From Paratinospora sagittata (lineage: Eukaryota; Streptophyta; Magnoliopsida; Ranunculales; Menispermaceae): DNA of 64,000 nt. Position numbers and translations under genes: made by a program. The notes beneath the pieces are model-generated. The model had not been told where the DNA came from. It was given only the letters and a program-made list of their open reading frames with translations, and did not search any database. This document shows, one piece after another, positions 46,860-58,911 of the stretch. Within the stretch, counting starts at the first letter, position 1, and the number at the start of each line of letters is the position of its first letter. The DNA lies in the NCBI GenBank assembly GCA_035771175.1, contig CM069596.1:10094001-10158000 (forward strand), in the 5' to 3' direction.

Positions 46860-48115
46860 CAAGAACTCAACCACCTCCTTTTTCGAGAATTTATCTTCAT
46901 TACGTCGAGGCGGACCTGCTTCCTGCTGAAACAACTCCCTCCGACCCCCCGACTCCCAACCCTGACAATCAACCTCTGGACAAACTCAGGGACGCTAGGA
47001 CATGTTTGTGTTCTTATGGTTTTGCTGGTGCGAAGGTAAAGGTTGGTCGGCTTGAAGGATAGTTTCAAGAATGAAAGAAAGATTGGCGACGTGTGAATGG
47101 GAAGAGGAAGGAAGATGGGAAGCACAACTATCATGTAAATAAATTTCATGGGTGCATACCTGGGCCATGGGCGTGCATACTCCACAAGTATCACCGCGTC
47201 ATGTGTCTTCCCCCAATGTCTCACCCCCATCAGCAACATCATCGGACTTGCCTCCATCGTCAGACGAGTCACTCTCGTACTGCGACGACTCCACCGCTAA
47301 AGAATCCAACACCCTCTCATCTTCAGACCCTGCATCACTAGACCTGTCGATGAGCACCGATGGACCCCTCCTCCGAACCCCGTTACCATCCGCACCCTTG
47401 ATTGTGTCATCCTCCACTGCTAACGCTCGCTGAAAGAAGCTTACGGAATTTGCGTTCCTTCGCTTGTAAACCCTACCACCCAAGGCATTAGCTGACCTAA
47501 GTCCCCCGTACTTCACTCCGCCATTAATATCGTTTTGGCCGCTTGAAGGAGATTTCATCTTAAAGAGATAAGCACGATCACATGCCTCATCACCTGATCT
47601 CGTGGGGATAGTTGCTAGCTGGGCCGTCTGAGCCAACCGTTCAGGTTTATAAAGACGCACGGTCCACCGAATTTGAGACGTTGTGACCTGTGAGAGCTTG
47701 GGCCCAACTCATAAAAAAATGCATCTGGGCCCGCTAAAACCCCATGAGAATTTCGGCCCACACACTGTAGCATCGCTGAATTTGGTTCGTCTTCCGCTAC
47801 AGCAGCACCCTGCCGCATGTGTGAACTACCACCACTAACCTGGACCGTACAATTCCTTACAGAACGTATGCCAACCCCCTGCGGAACATCGCCACGTGTC
47901 TATTCCCCCTGGAGCCAGCTTCTGGCAATTGCAGCAATGCGTATCTTCTCTGCAACTGCCAAATAACCGCCATCAGCCTTCGGAATATCCGTCAGCAGAG
48001 ACGACGACTCCATTTTTTCCGGTGACTCCACTTGGTTAAAGCAATTATGAGCATCGTCGCTATCAACGGGAGCCACTTCATTCATTCCTAGCTCAAACAA
48101 TCTAACCGAAAACGA
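46860..48115 (-). pseudogene. LINE ORF1 remnant
   Basis: Minus-strand frames upstream of ORF2, rich in Ser/Asp/Gly (for example SSDAGSEDERVLDSL), occupy the position of the LINE gag-like ORF1. I do not see an intact RNA-binding or zinc-knuckle domain; the assignment is by position. Confidence 0.5.
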
Positions 48116-48837
48116 TAACTGGCCTTTTCAAGATAGACAAAAATGAGAATTGATTAAGTGACTTAAAAAGTTTTCTACTCCTTTTTCTCCATTTCTAAAG
48201 TTTCAAATATCAAAATGAGTTGAATCAAAGAAGTTTTCAATGCTTTCAATGTATGCATTTCTAAAACTTAATCAAACTACTCGTGAACAATCATTGATGT
48301 AAGTGAGGTAAAATTTGTCGTAAGGTCTTTTTATCCATGAGCTTTTCATATTTTGTATTTGAGTTTATTTGTGACTTTGAGCTTCATTGTTCTAGTTCTA
48401 AGTGTTTAGAACAAAATTATCATTTCTATTTTTACTTTCTTTGATTTGTTTCTAATTAAAACAAATTAAGTCAAGTAATTGTGATTCACTTGTGATTCCA
48501 AGGTTGGAATCAAAGTCTTAGTTTAACGCTTAATCTTGAAAAGAGTTTGTAATTCAACCTGAAAAAAGATAAATTTGCCTCGAACCTGTAAAAAGTCATT
48601 TGTAACAGTTTGATTCACGCCCTAGAAGTGAATCCGGGTTGTAGAATCCTAGAGAATGTTAAGCGTAGATGCAGGAAAAGGTTTTCAAAACCATAAGATA
48701 GTTTTAAAATTGATTTAATTGGCCGAAACTCCCAATTCACCCGACCTCTTGGGTGTCCAACACAAACTACCTTTGTTTATGAAATCATTGGTTATACAAG
48801 ACCAATCACCTTTCAATTATCTTTTAGAAAAAAACAA

Positions 48838-49578
48838 TGTTGTCTTACTCACGCGACATTGATGCAATTGTTATTACTCATTTTAGTAAAGCACCCAAAA
48901 GGAGGGTGAATTGGGTGTGGGATGCAGGGCGTGAACAGGGAAGACAATAAACACCCCTTCTCTAACTCGTTGATTCACAAGAATACCAAGGAAAGGGAAA
49001 AAATAAGACTAAACCCTCAAATTATAATAATCTGAATTCCAATAATTGATACAATGGCCTTAAATAGGCAAAACTCACGATAATACTTCTAAACCGACAC
49101 AAATAGAAAAATTTGCCAAAAATGGAAAGTACATTAAAACCTATCTAGAAAGAAAGATCTCGCGATGCATATCGTGTAGAAACAAAAACGAAAACGCAAT
49201 CAGGCTCTCCAACGTCGAGTTATACTCGAAGCAAAACTTTCTTAAAATAGTGAAAACGCTAATTTGAAGGTCTAAACTATGAAATTTACCCAAAAAAAAA
49301 AGCATGTTAGTCACAACAATAACAGTGAGTATTGATCGTCACTCCGTTTTACTTCGAGAATAAGTGTCGTTTCCTCAAAATTCCATGCGTGATCTTTTAG
49401 TAAAATTTCATGCACGTCCTTTGGTGGAATCCTCAAATTGGTTAAAGTTAATGCTCAAATAGATGATGTGCATAAATAAAGTGCGGAATTTAAATGAAAG
49501 GAACACAAGGATTTTTATATGGCTCGAAAATCCCTTTTCTACATCCAAGCCTAGGAAAAACCTATCTAAGATTCCACC
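48838..49578 (-). repeat. Possible minus-strand LTR piece and unassigned intron DNA
   Basis: ACCCAAAAGGAGGGTGAATT at about 48897 is the reverse complement of the CCAATTCACCC...TTGGGT tail of the SIRE-like LTRs, so another LTR may lie here in opposite orientation. The text around 49480-49570 (AAAGGAACACAAGGATTT, CTACATCCAAGCC) continues after copia 2 at 59375. No ends were found. Confidence 0.35.
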
Positions 49579-49633
49579 TGTTAGATTTTAATTCAACATA
49601 TGGGCTTATACGGTAATAATTGTGTATTAAAGG

Positions 49634-50645
49634 CAGTGTTATTAAGGCGCCCCCGGGCGCGTGCCTTGGGCGAGGCCAACCCCCCTGTGCCTGTAAATTG
49701 TCCAGGCGCAGGCCATTCAAAGAGGCACGCACCTTATTGTGCCTGGGTGCGCCTCTCGCCCTGGCTCAAGGCGCGCGCCTTTTTGACATCTATTTTTCAA
49801 TTTTTTTATTGTTTGATTAAATGTTTTTTTTTAGTGAATAATGACATTATAAAAACTAACAAAATATGATTTAATATTATTATTACATCTTAAAATACAA
49901 AACACAATTGCTTGCTTTCCCTAAACTAAAAACAAAAGCACAGGAGGGAGCCTTCTTCATTTTTTTGTTCCAACGGCAGCAAATAGGGAAGCAACCAAGC
50001 AACGGCAAGGGCACCCTTCTTCTTCTTCTTTCTTTCTTTTTTTCTTTCTTCACGTCCTGCAACCCTTTTTTTTTAAATGCTTTGCAACTTCTTCTTCTTC
50101 TTCTTCTTTTTTCTTATTCTTCTTTCTTATTTCTTCTTCTTCTTTCTTATTTCTTCTTCTTCCTACCCTACTGGTTTTTTTTTTCTCTATCTCTTTCTTT
50201 CTTTCTTCTTCCTCCTCCCCTACTGCTCCTGCTTTTTTTTTCACTCTGTTTTTTTTTTTGGGAGCGTCTGCTGCTGTTATTGCTACAAAGAGGACAAGAG
50301 AGGCGGGCAGGATGATAGGGAGTGGAGGAGAAGCAGCAGGAGCAAGTGTTGTTGTTGATTCTTCCCCCACCCCCATCTTCCTCCCCTCCTCTAGCAACAA
50401 CAACAATCATAGAGTTACATAATTTATATTATATGATGCTACGCGACTTATATGCTTTGATATGACATAAATTTGTTTTATTCAATGTCTAGCTTGTTTA
50501 TCTTTTGAATTTATAGTTCATTTATTAATAATAGATTTATAAAAATTGTCTTTGCATTTTTGCACATTGCGTCGCTCAGGCGCGCGCCTCACCTTGCACC
50601 TGAGGCGCCAGAGGGGTCCCTCGCCTCGAGCCCTTAATAACATTG
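49634..50645 (+). mobile_element. hAT-like MITE with GC-rich ends in the 5' LTR
   Basis: 1012 bp with inverted ends CAGTGTTATTAAGGCGC and ...CCTTAATAACATTG, flanked by ATTAAAGG (49626-49633 and 50646-50653). The 3' LTR (58912 on) shows the uninterrupted site, GTGATTAAAGGCTATC. The subterminal regions are rich in GGCGCGCGCC, the centre is a CTT-rich tract. The 8-bp TSD favours hAT. A 9-bp reading (ATTAAAGGC) would suit a Mutator-like element. Confidence 0.82.
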
Positions 50646-51680
50646 ATTAAAGGCTATCGTATACAGTTAAGCCCATTTAACGTGATCCAATAAGGTTTAA
50701 GTATTTTGGGCTTTATTGCATCAATTAAGTGTGGGCCTTTTATGTGTAGAGATCAAATTATATTTCTATACTTATGATGGGCCAAAATAGAAATAATGAG
50801 AGTTAACTGGCGGTTGAGTTATATATACGGTTATGGACCCCAAATCACATGTACGTTTTTCATTCAATCTGATATCCCATCATCAGAGAGAAACCCTAAC
50901 CTTAAAGACTACTTGTTGATTTGGAAGACCAACTGCAAGGCTTGTAATTCATTTTTTATCATGACTAATTTAGGTACGTGTTGATCTGGTTATGGTGTTG
51001 TTAAATTTGAGAACAAATTTGGGTGTTCTTAAAGTTGTCTTCCATGATTGCAGATTCAAAACCGTTTCTCATGTTTTGATTTTAATGAATCCGGATAAAA
51101 ACAAAAATTTTACAAAAGATTTCAAGAAAATATGGATTAGAATTCATGAATATATATATATATTAGGTTATGTGGTTTGAATTTATTCATGAAATTAGGG
51201 CTTGTTTTGGGTAAGTCATGAATTTACATAAATTTTTCATAAATTTGGTTTAATTTGATATGAAATTGATGCGGACTCATGATGTTATGGTGTTAGATTC
51301 ATGTTTGCTTATGAATGTTTAAGGATTAAAGGCATACGAAATGAGATTTAGGGTTTAAAAAAAAATGGCCATGAATGGGCGCTGCAGCGCCACATAGGCT
51401 GAAGCGATAAATTTTTTTTCTTTTAAGCGCTGCATCAACGCACATGGTAGAACACCAACGCTGTAGCGCAAGGTATATATGTTGCAACGCTGGCGTCACA
51501 TAAAAAAAAATTAGGCGCTGCATCAGCACGCCTGGCAGAACATTACCACTGGCGTCACAAAAATAAAAAATAAAAAAAGGAATTTTTTTTATTTTATTCA
51601 AAAATTGGTGATTTTGATTTCAAATTTTGATATAATTGTCTCTTTTTAGATATATAATATTCAAAAGTGAGTTAGTTAAT
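49999..51680 (+). repeat. 1682-bp tandem unit, copy 1
   Basis: Contains the right part of the MITE, the remaining 5' LTR of copia 2 and about 700 bp of leader. It begins GCAACGGCAAGG. It differs from copies 2 and 3 at three places I could see: two T-run lengths that cancel out, and CATCTTCC versus CATCCTCC. Confidence 0.97.
51378..51391. repeat. Perfect 14-bp palindrome in a GCGCTGCA-rich leader
   Basis: GGCGCTGCAGCGCC, followed over about 180 bp by related cores (AGCGCTGCATCAACGC, ACGCTGTAGCGC, AACGCTGGCGTCAC, GGCGCTGCATCAGCACGC). Repeated at 53060-53073 and 54742-54755 because of the triplication. Confidence 0.9.
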
Positions 51681-53362
51681 GCAACGGCAAGGGCACCCTT
51701 CTTCTTCTTCTTTCTTTCTTTTTTTCTTTCTTCACGTCCTGCAACCCTTTTTTTTTAAATGCTTTGCAACTTCTTCTTCTTCTTCTTCTTTTTTCTTATT
51801 CTTCTTTCTTATTTCTTCTTCTTCTTTCTTATTTCTTCTTCTTCCTACCCTACTGGTTTTTTTTTCTCTATCTCTTTCTTTCTTTCTTCTTCCTCCTCCC
51901 CTACTGCTCCTGCTTTTTTTTTTCACTCTGTTTTTTTTTTTGGGAGCGTCTGCTGCTGTTATTGCTACAAAGAGGACAAGAGAGGCGGGCAGGATGATAG
52001 GGAGTGGAGGAGAAGCAGCAGGAGCAAGTGTTGTTGTTGATTCTTCCCCCACCCCCATCCTCCTCCCCTCCTCTAGCAACAACAACAATCATAGAGTTAC
52101 ATAATTTATATTATATGATGCTACGCGACTTATATGCTTTGATATGACATAAATTTGTTTTATTCAATGTCTAGCTTGTTTATCTTTTGAATTTATAGTT
52201 CATTTATTAATAATAGATTTATAAAAATTGTCTTTGCATTTTTGCACATTGCGTCGCTCAGGCGCGCGCCTCACCTTGCACCTGAGGCGCCAGAGGGGTC
52301 CCTCGCCTCGAGCCCTTAATAACATTGATTAAAGGCTATCGTATACAGTTAAGCCCATTTAACGTGATCCAATAAGGTTTAAGTATTTTGGGCTTTATTG
52401 CATCAATTAAGTGTGGGCCTTTTATGTGTAGAGATCAAATTATATTTCTATACTTATGATGGGCCAAAATAGAAATAATGAGAGTTAACTGGCGGTTGAG
52501 TTATATATACGGTTATGGACCCCAAATCACATGTACGTTTTTCATTCAATCTGATATCCCATCATCAGAGAGAAACCCTAACCTTAAAGACTACTTGTTG
52601 ATTTGGAAGACCAACTGCAAGGCTTGTAATTCATTTTTTATCATGACTAATTTAGGTACGTGTTGATCTGGTTATGGTGTTGTTAAATTTGAGAACAAAT
52701 TTGGGTGTTCTTAAAGTTGTCTTCCATGATTGCAGATTCAAAACCGTTTCTCATGTTTTGATTTTAATGAATCCGGATAAAAACAAAAATTTTACAAAAG
52801 ATTTCAAGAAAATATGGATTAGAATTCATGAATATATATATATATTAGGTTATGTGGTTTGAATTTATTCATGAAATTAGGGCTTGTTTTGGGTAAGTCA
52901 TGAATTTACATAAATTTTTCATAAATTTGGTTTAATTTGATATGAAATTGATGCGGACTCATGATGTTATGGTGTTAGATTCATGTTTGCTTATGAATGT
53001 TTAAGGATTAAAGGCATACGAAATGAGATTTAGGGTTTAAAAAAAAATGGCCATGAATGGGCGCTGCAGCGCCACATAGGCTGAAGCGATAAATTTTTTT
53101 TCTTTTAAGCGCTGCATCAACGCACATGGTAGAACACCAACGCTGTAGCGCAAGGTATATATGTTGCAACGCTGGCGTCACATAAAAAAAAATTAGGCGC
53201 TGCATCAGCACGCCTGGCAGAACATTACCACTGGCGTCACAAAAATAAAAAATAAAAAAAGGAATTTTTTTTATTTTATTCAAAAATTGGTGATTTTGAT
53301 TTCAAATTTTGATATAATTGTCTCTTTTTAGATATATAATATTCAAAAGTGAGTTAGTTAAT
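51681..53362 (+). repeat. 1682-bp tandem unit, copy 2
   Basis: Same content as copy 1. I see no difference from copy 3. The junctions read GTTAATGCAAC|GGCAAGG, with GCAAC shared by both partners. Confidence 0.97.
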
Positions 53363-55044
53363 GCAACGGCAAGGGCACCCTTCTTCTTCTTCTTTCTTTC
53401 TTTTTTTCTTTCTTCACGTCCTGCAACCCTTTTTTTTTAAATGCTTTGCAACTTCTTCTTCTTCTTCTTCTTTTTTCTTATTCTTCTTTCTTATTTCTTC
53501 TTCTTCTTTCTTATTTCTTCTTCTTCCTACCCTACTGGTTTTTTTTTCTCTATCTCTTTCTTTCTTTCTTCTTCCTCCTCCCCTACTGCTCCTGCTTTTT
53601 TTTTTCACTCTGTTTTTTTTTTTGGGAGCGTCTGCTGCTGTTATTGCTACAAAGAGGACAAGAGAGGCGGGCAGGATGATAGGGAGTGGAGGAGAAGCAG
53701 CAGGAGCAAGTGTTGTTGTTGATTCTTCCCCCACCCCCATCCTCCTCCCCTCCTCTAGCAACAACAACAATCATAGAGTTACATAATTTATATTATATGA
53801 TGCTACGCGACTTATATGCTTTGATATGACATAAATTTGTTTTATTCAATGTCTAGCTTGTTTATCTTTTGAATTTATAGTTCATTTATTAATAATAGAT
53901 TTATAAAAATTGTCTTTGCATTTTTGCACATTGCGTCGCTCAGGCGCGCGCCTCACCTTGCACCTGAGGCGCCAGAGGGGTCCCTCGCCTCGAGCCCTTA
54001 ATAACATTGATTAAAGGCTATCGTATACAGTTAAGCCCATTTAACGTGATCCAATAAGGTTTAAGTATTTTGGGCTTTATTGCATCAATTAAGTGTGGGC
54101 CTTTTATGTGTAGAGATCAAATTATATTTCTATACTTATGATGGGCCAAAATAGAAATAATGAGAGTTAACTGGCGGTTGAGTTATATATACGGTTATGG
54201 ACCCCAAATCACATGTACGTTTTTCATTCAATCTGATATCCCATCATCAGAGAGAAACCCTAACCTTAAAGACTACTTGTTGATTTGGAAGACCAACTGC
54301 AAGGCTTGTAATTCATTTTTTATCATGACTAATTTAGGTACGTGTTGATCTGGTTATGGTGTTGTTAAATTTGAGAACAAATTTGGGTGTTCTTAAAGTT
54401 GTCTTCCATGATTGCAGATTCAAAACCGTTTCTCATGTTTTGATTTTAATGAATCCGGATAAAAACAAAAATTTTACAAAAGATTTCAAGAAAATATGGA
54501 TTAGAATTCATGAATATATATATATATTAGGTTATGTGGTTTGAATTTATTCATGAAATTAGGGCTTGTTTTGGGTAAGTCATGAATTTACATAAATTTT
54601 TCATAAATTTGGTTTAATTTGATATGAAATTGATGCGGACTCATGATGTTATGGTGTTAGATTCATGTTTGCTTATGAATGTTTAAGGATTAAAGGCATA
54701 CGAAATGAGATTTAGGGTTTAAAAAAAAATGGCCATGAATGGGCGCTGCAGCGCCACATAGGCTGAAGCGATAAATTTTTTTTCTTTTAAGCGCTGCATC
54801 AACGCACATGGTAGAACACCAACGCTGTAGCGCAAGGTATATATGTTGCAACGCTGGCGTCACATAAAAAAAAATTAGGCGCTGCATCAGCACGCCTGGC
54901 AGAACATTACCACTGGCGTCACAAAAATAAAAAATAAAAAAAGGAATTTTTTTTATTTTATTCAAAAATTGGTGATTTTGATTTCAAATTTTGATATAAT
55001 TGTCTCTTTTTAGATATATAATATTCAAAAGTGAGTTAGTTAAT
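53363..55044 (+). repeat. 1682-bp tandem unit, copy 3
   Basis: Apparently identical to copy 2. After it the sequence continues GCAACATATTGCC into the copia 2 leader, so GCAAC is the microhomology at every junction. Confidence 0.97.
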
Positions 55045-55474
55045 GCAACATATTGCCAAAGCAACCTCTCTTGTGGAAATTAATTCAACCTAGAATATTA
55101 AAAGGTATTTGCGTGTATGTAATTCATGCGGATATTTGACCGGCCCAAAGGAATGTCAATAGTTGGCCCGAATTGTATACGCACCTGTGTTGATAAACAC
55201 GTGCCAATTATTTGGTCTACCATGTGAGCAATAAATCGGTCTAAAGAAAGGTTTATTGTTTGACATGTCTTATTGTCAGTGTTTGATTATCACACCAAGA
55301 GTACCACCTACAAGTTAACATTTATGTCCAAAGACTAAATAAAAATGTTGTGCTCGGTATCTTGTGATGGGCCTTACCATTATTTGAAATCATTATTTGC
55401 ATAATATGGTACTTATGTGACTTATGTTTTTTGTTTGTTTTGTTCTCCATTCAGTTACTGGTTCTGCTACAAAT

Positions 55475-58474
55475 ATGTCTGCTAGCATATATTCTATTCT
55501 TATGCTTAATGGCACCAACTTCAAAGCATGGAAAGAGAACGTCTCGATTGTTCTCAGAGTCATGGACCAAGACCTTGCATTAAGAGTCGATCAACCTGTT
55601 GGTCTCACTGATAAGAGTACCTCTGATGATAAGAGGGAGATAGAAAAGTTGGAACAATCGAACCATATAAGTCTGATGGTCATGAAGCGTGCTATTCCAG
55701 AAGCTTTCCGGGGAACTGTGTCCGATAAGGCTAATAAGGCTAAGGGTTTCCTTGAGGATCTTGAGAAGAGGTTGGCCAAGAATGGAAAGCTGAAACTAGT
55801 ACACTTTTGGCAAACCTTGTCTCAATGAGGTACAAAGGGAACGGAAACATCAAGGAGTACATTATGGAGTTGTCTCACCTTGCTTCAAAACATAAGGCAC
55901 TCAAGTTGGAGTTATCCGACAACTTGTTGGTGCACTTAGTTTTGATATCTCTTTCGGCATAGTTCAGTTAATTTAAGGTGAGCTATAACTGTCAAAAGGA
56001 CTCCTAGTGCCTTAATGAGCTCATCTCACATTGTGTCCAAGAAGAGGAAAGGTTGAAACATGAGAAGGCAAAAAGTGCTCACTTAGCCAGTACCTCCAAG
56101 GACAAGATGAATAAGAAGAGAAAGAAGGGTAAGGATGTTGTGGGTGCGGCACCACAAAAGAAACAACATAAGGAACAAAAAGAAGATAGTTGTTTCTTTT
56201 GTGGAGTTGCAGGGCATAAAAAGAAGCAATGTACCAACTATCCGTCAATTTTCAAGATGGTAAATGCCCAGTTCTTTGAGGCTGTTGAGTTTGCGGGGAA
56301 AGAAAGGGTTAAGGATCTTGTCTTTGAAGAGGAATATGTTGATATTCTTCCAATTACCATTGACAATGATCAGGATCAGACTTCTATTCCTGACATTTTT
56401 CAAGAAGCAACTACGGATGAAGACAATGTCATTGAACCTCCCGTTCAAGTTCAAGAACTTGTTCCAGAAGAACAAACTCTACAACCTCAAGAACCAATGC
56501 CATTAAGTAGATCCACTAGAGAGAGGAGAAGAGCGCTTTCAGACGATTACATCGGATTTCTCCAAGAACATGAGGTTGACATTGGAGTGGTGGAAGATGA
56601 TCCAATCAACTTTTGTCAAGCCAAGGAAAGTTCTAACTACAAAAGTGGATTGATGTCATGAATGGCAAGATCAAGTCCATGAAGGACAACGACGTATGGG
56701 ATCTTGTCCCATTGCCTAAAGGTGCGAAACCCATTGGTTGCAAATGGACATTTAAGACCAAGAGGGATTCAAAGGGCGATTTGGAGAGGTACACGGCACG
56801 TCTTGTCGCTAAGGGCTTCACACAAAAAAAAGGCATCGATCATAAAGAGACTTTCTCTCTGGTTTCATCAAAAGACTCTTCCAGAATCATAACGGCTTTG
56901 GTGGCGCATTTTAATCGTGAGTTACATCAGATGGATGTTAAGACTGCGTTTCTCAATGGTCACATTGATGAGACAATTTACATGGTGCAACCAGAAAACT
57001 TTGTATCAGGCGATGGAAAGCAAATGGTTTGCAAATTAAAGAAAATCCATCTATAGACTTAAGCAGGTGTCTCGTCAATGATATTACAAATTTTACCAAG
57101 TTATCATCTCGTTCAATTTTGAGATGAACGCGGTGGATGATTGTATATACCACAAGTTCAATGGGATTAAGCACATTTTTTTGGTTTTATATGTCGATGA
57201 CATACTGCTTGCCAGCAATGATATAGGCTTATTGCACAAAACCAAGAAATTTCTATCAAAGAAATTTGAGATGAAAGATCTTGGTGATGCCTCTTTTGTA
57301 TTAGGGATACAGATACACTGGGATCGCTCTCGGGGTATTCTTGGATTATCACAAAAGAGCTAAATTGAAAAGATTCTTAAGAGATTTGGCATGCAGGATT
57401 GCAAACCAGGTGACACCCCTATGGCTAAGGGAAATAAGTTCAGTTTAAGTCAATGCCCCAAGAATGACTTTGATATTAAAGAAATGCAGAAGATCCCTTA
57501 TGCTTCAGCTGTAGGGAGCTTAATGTATGCTCAAGTTTGTACGCGCAGGATATTGCGTACATTGTTGGGATGCTAGGGAGGTATTTAAGAAACCCAGGAA
57601 TGGATCCTTGAAAAGCAACCAAACGGGTCATGCAGAATTTAAAGAGAACAAAAGATTACATGTTCACATATCGGAGATCGAATCAGTTAGAGATCGTCGG
57701 TTATTCTGATTCCAATTTCGCTGAATGCCAAGATAGTAGGAGATCCACATCAAGTTATGTTGAAATACCCGATCCCTTATTTTCAAGGATACAGCTGCAG
57801 CAATCAGTTTCCTTTATTAGTTGTCTACATTAATTTAGGAATAAAGAGATTCTGGAAATTCCTGATATCTCTATTAGTTTGTTTCCTATTTTATAGTTTC
57901 TTATTTTACTAGTTTCCTGATTTTTAGTAATTAGTATCTTGTTACCAAATATAGTGAAAGGAACGTTTCTTCCTTCCATTATATATTCAGACTGTACAAT
58001 GATCAATAATAAGATATATGAGAATTATTTTCTTCTCTAAATTCAACGAGTTATATCCACCTGCTTCCAAGAGGAGCTATTTTCTAGAAGAGTGCGAAGC
58101 AAACACTCATAACTTCTTCCACTATGGCAGAGGAGTTTATAGCATGTTATGAGACATCCAACCACGGAATATGGCTACAGAACTTTGTCACTAGGTTGCG
58201 CATTGTCGATGACATAAAAAGACCACTTAAGTTATTTTGTGATAATAAGTCAGCAATTTTGTATTCCAACAACAACAGGAGCTCGACGAAGTCGAAGCAT
58301 ATAGCCATCAAGTTCCTAGTTGTTAAAGAAAGAGTTCAAAGTGGACAGATGTCTACAGAGCACATCGGGACAAACTCCATGGTTGCAGATCCGCTCACTA
58401 AGGGATTACCACCCAAGGTCTTTCATGAGCACACCGATATGCGTGTTGTATCTCTTGAGGATATGTGGTTTTAG
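55475..58474 (+). pseudogene. Copia 2 polyprotein remnant (gag, integrase tail, RT, RNase H)
   Basis: Gag begins at MSASIYSILMLNGTNFKAW (55475) and is frameshifted after 55828. One knuckle follows (CFFCGVAGHKKKQC, about 56190-56235). The text then jumps to the integrase C-terminal region (ARFFE-like AQFFEAVEFAGKE, VFEEEY), so protease and the integrase core are deleted. RT: CKWTFKTKRDSKGDLERYTA, HQMDVKTAFLNG, YVDDILLAS (about 57190), with stops and a shift near 57050. RNase H: GYSDSNFAECQDSRRST, a 291-bp solo LTR, then MAEEFIACYE, DNKSAIL and TKHI-like SKHIAIK to 58474. The lineage resembles Tork-type copia (gag text, YVDDILLAS). Confidence 0.9.
57758..58048 (+). mobile_element. Small solo LTR inside the copia 2 RNase H
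   Basis: 291 bp, TGTTGAAATACCC to ...AAATTCAACG (canonical final A changed to G), flanked by AGTTA (57753-57757 and 58049-58053). Without it and one duplication the RNase H frame reads through SSY...LLPRGAI. It shares an ATGAAAGGAACG-type motif with the copia 1 LTR, so it may be a distant relative. Confidence 0.85.
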
Positions 58475-58897
58475 TGGGAGTTTGTATTTTAGTTGCTTTT
58501 TAGACATAGACACATGTATGGTTATTTTCGGATATGGTTTATGGATAATTTGGTTATTTTCAGTTATACAGTATTTGGTTATTTTGTCTCTAAACATTTT
58601 TAAGATTGATCTCACTAAGGTATACGGTTGGACATATACATGCTAAGATCACGTTGCATGTGATTTCCATGCTACAAATCCATACTTGATCCATGTCATT
58701 CAGTTATATCGATATACGTGACAATTGATAGGTTTAGTTACGTTATATGTAACGAAGGCCGCTTTGATCGTATGTTGACATGGTTGATGGACTAGATTGT
58801 TTTCAGATGCATTTGGTAATGATAGCAAAATTTTGAGTACTCAAAAGGTTATTTTTTAAAAAGCACAATTATAAGGGACACATATAGCCCAAGTGGG

Positions 58898-58911
58898 AGA
58901 TTGTTAGATTT
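58898..58911 (+). other. Polypurine tract of copia 2
   Basis: AAGTGGGAGAT immediately before the 3' LTR start TGTTAGA at 58912. Confidence 0.75.

Larger units (their letters stand above)
34845..48119 (-). mobile_element. Plant L1-type LINE, interrupted by two later insertions
   Basis: The 3' end is marked by a poly(A) tail (plus-strand T run 34845-34855). ORF2 can be followed leftward from 46748 through endonuclease, RT and C-terminal region, with gaps where a solo LTR (36310-39034) and a copia element (39084-44510) landed. A degraded ORF1 lies at about 46860-48115. The 5' end near 48119 is inferred from where the flanking LTR resumes; no clean TSD was recognised. Confidence 0.85.
34041..48762 (+). 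mobile_element. SIRE-like copia solo LTR split by a LINE
   Basis: The left part 34041-34844 starts TGTTGACCTTG and has a TATA-like CATAAATACAC at about 34820. The right part 48120-48762 ends in CCCAATTCACCCGACC and GGGTGTCCAACA. Both ends match the complete solo LTR at 36310-39034 (TGTTAACCTATG to GGACCAACA). Flanking 5-mers are CAAAT (34036-34040) and CAAAC (48763-48767), an imperfect target duplication. Without the LINE the LTR would be about 1.45 kb. It contains a CCAATCGACTGGATTG / CCAGTCGATTGGATTG repeat pair. Confidence 0.72.

Noticed and set aside
34845..48119. Target-site duplication of the LINE
   Set aside because: CTAGCCA at the left and CTGGCCT at the right are only loosely similar, too weak to call.
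49908..50410. Long frames encoding poly-Phe/Ser/Leu or poly-Glu/Lys (repeated at 51679-52104 and 53361-53786)
   Set aside because: They are translations of the CTT-rich tract of the MITE on both strands, low complexity and without any domain.
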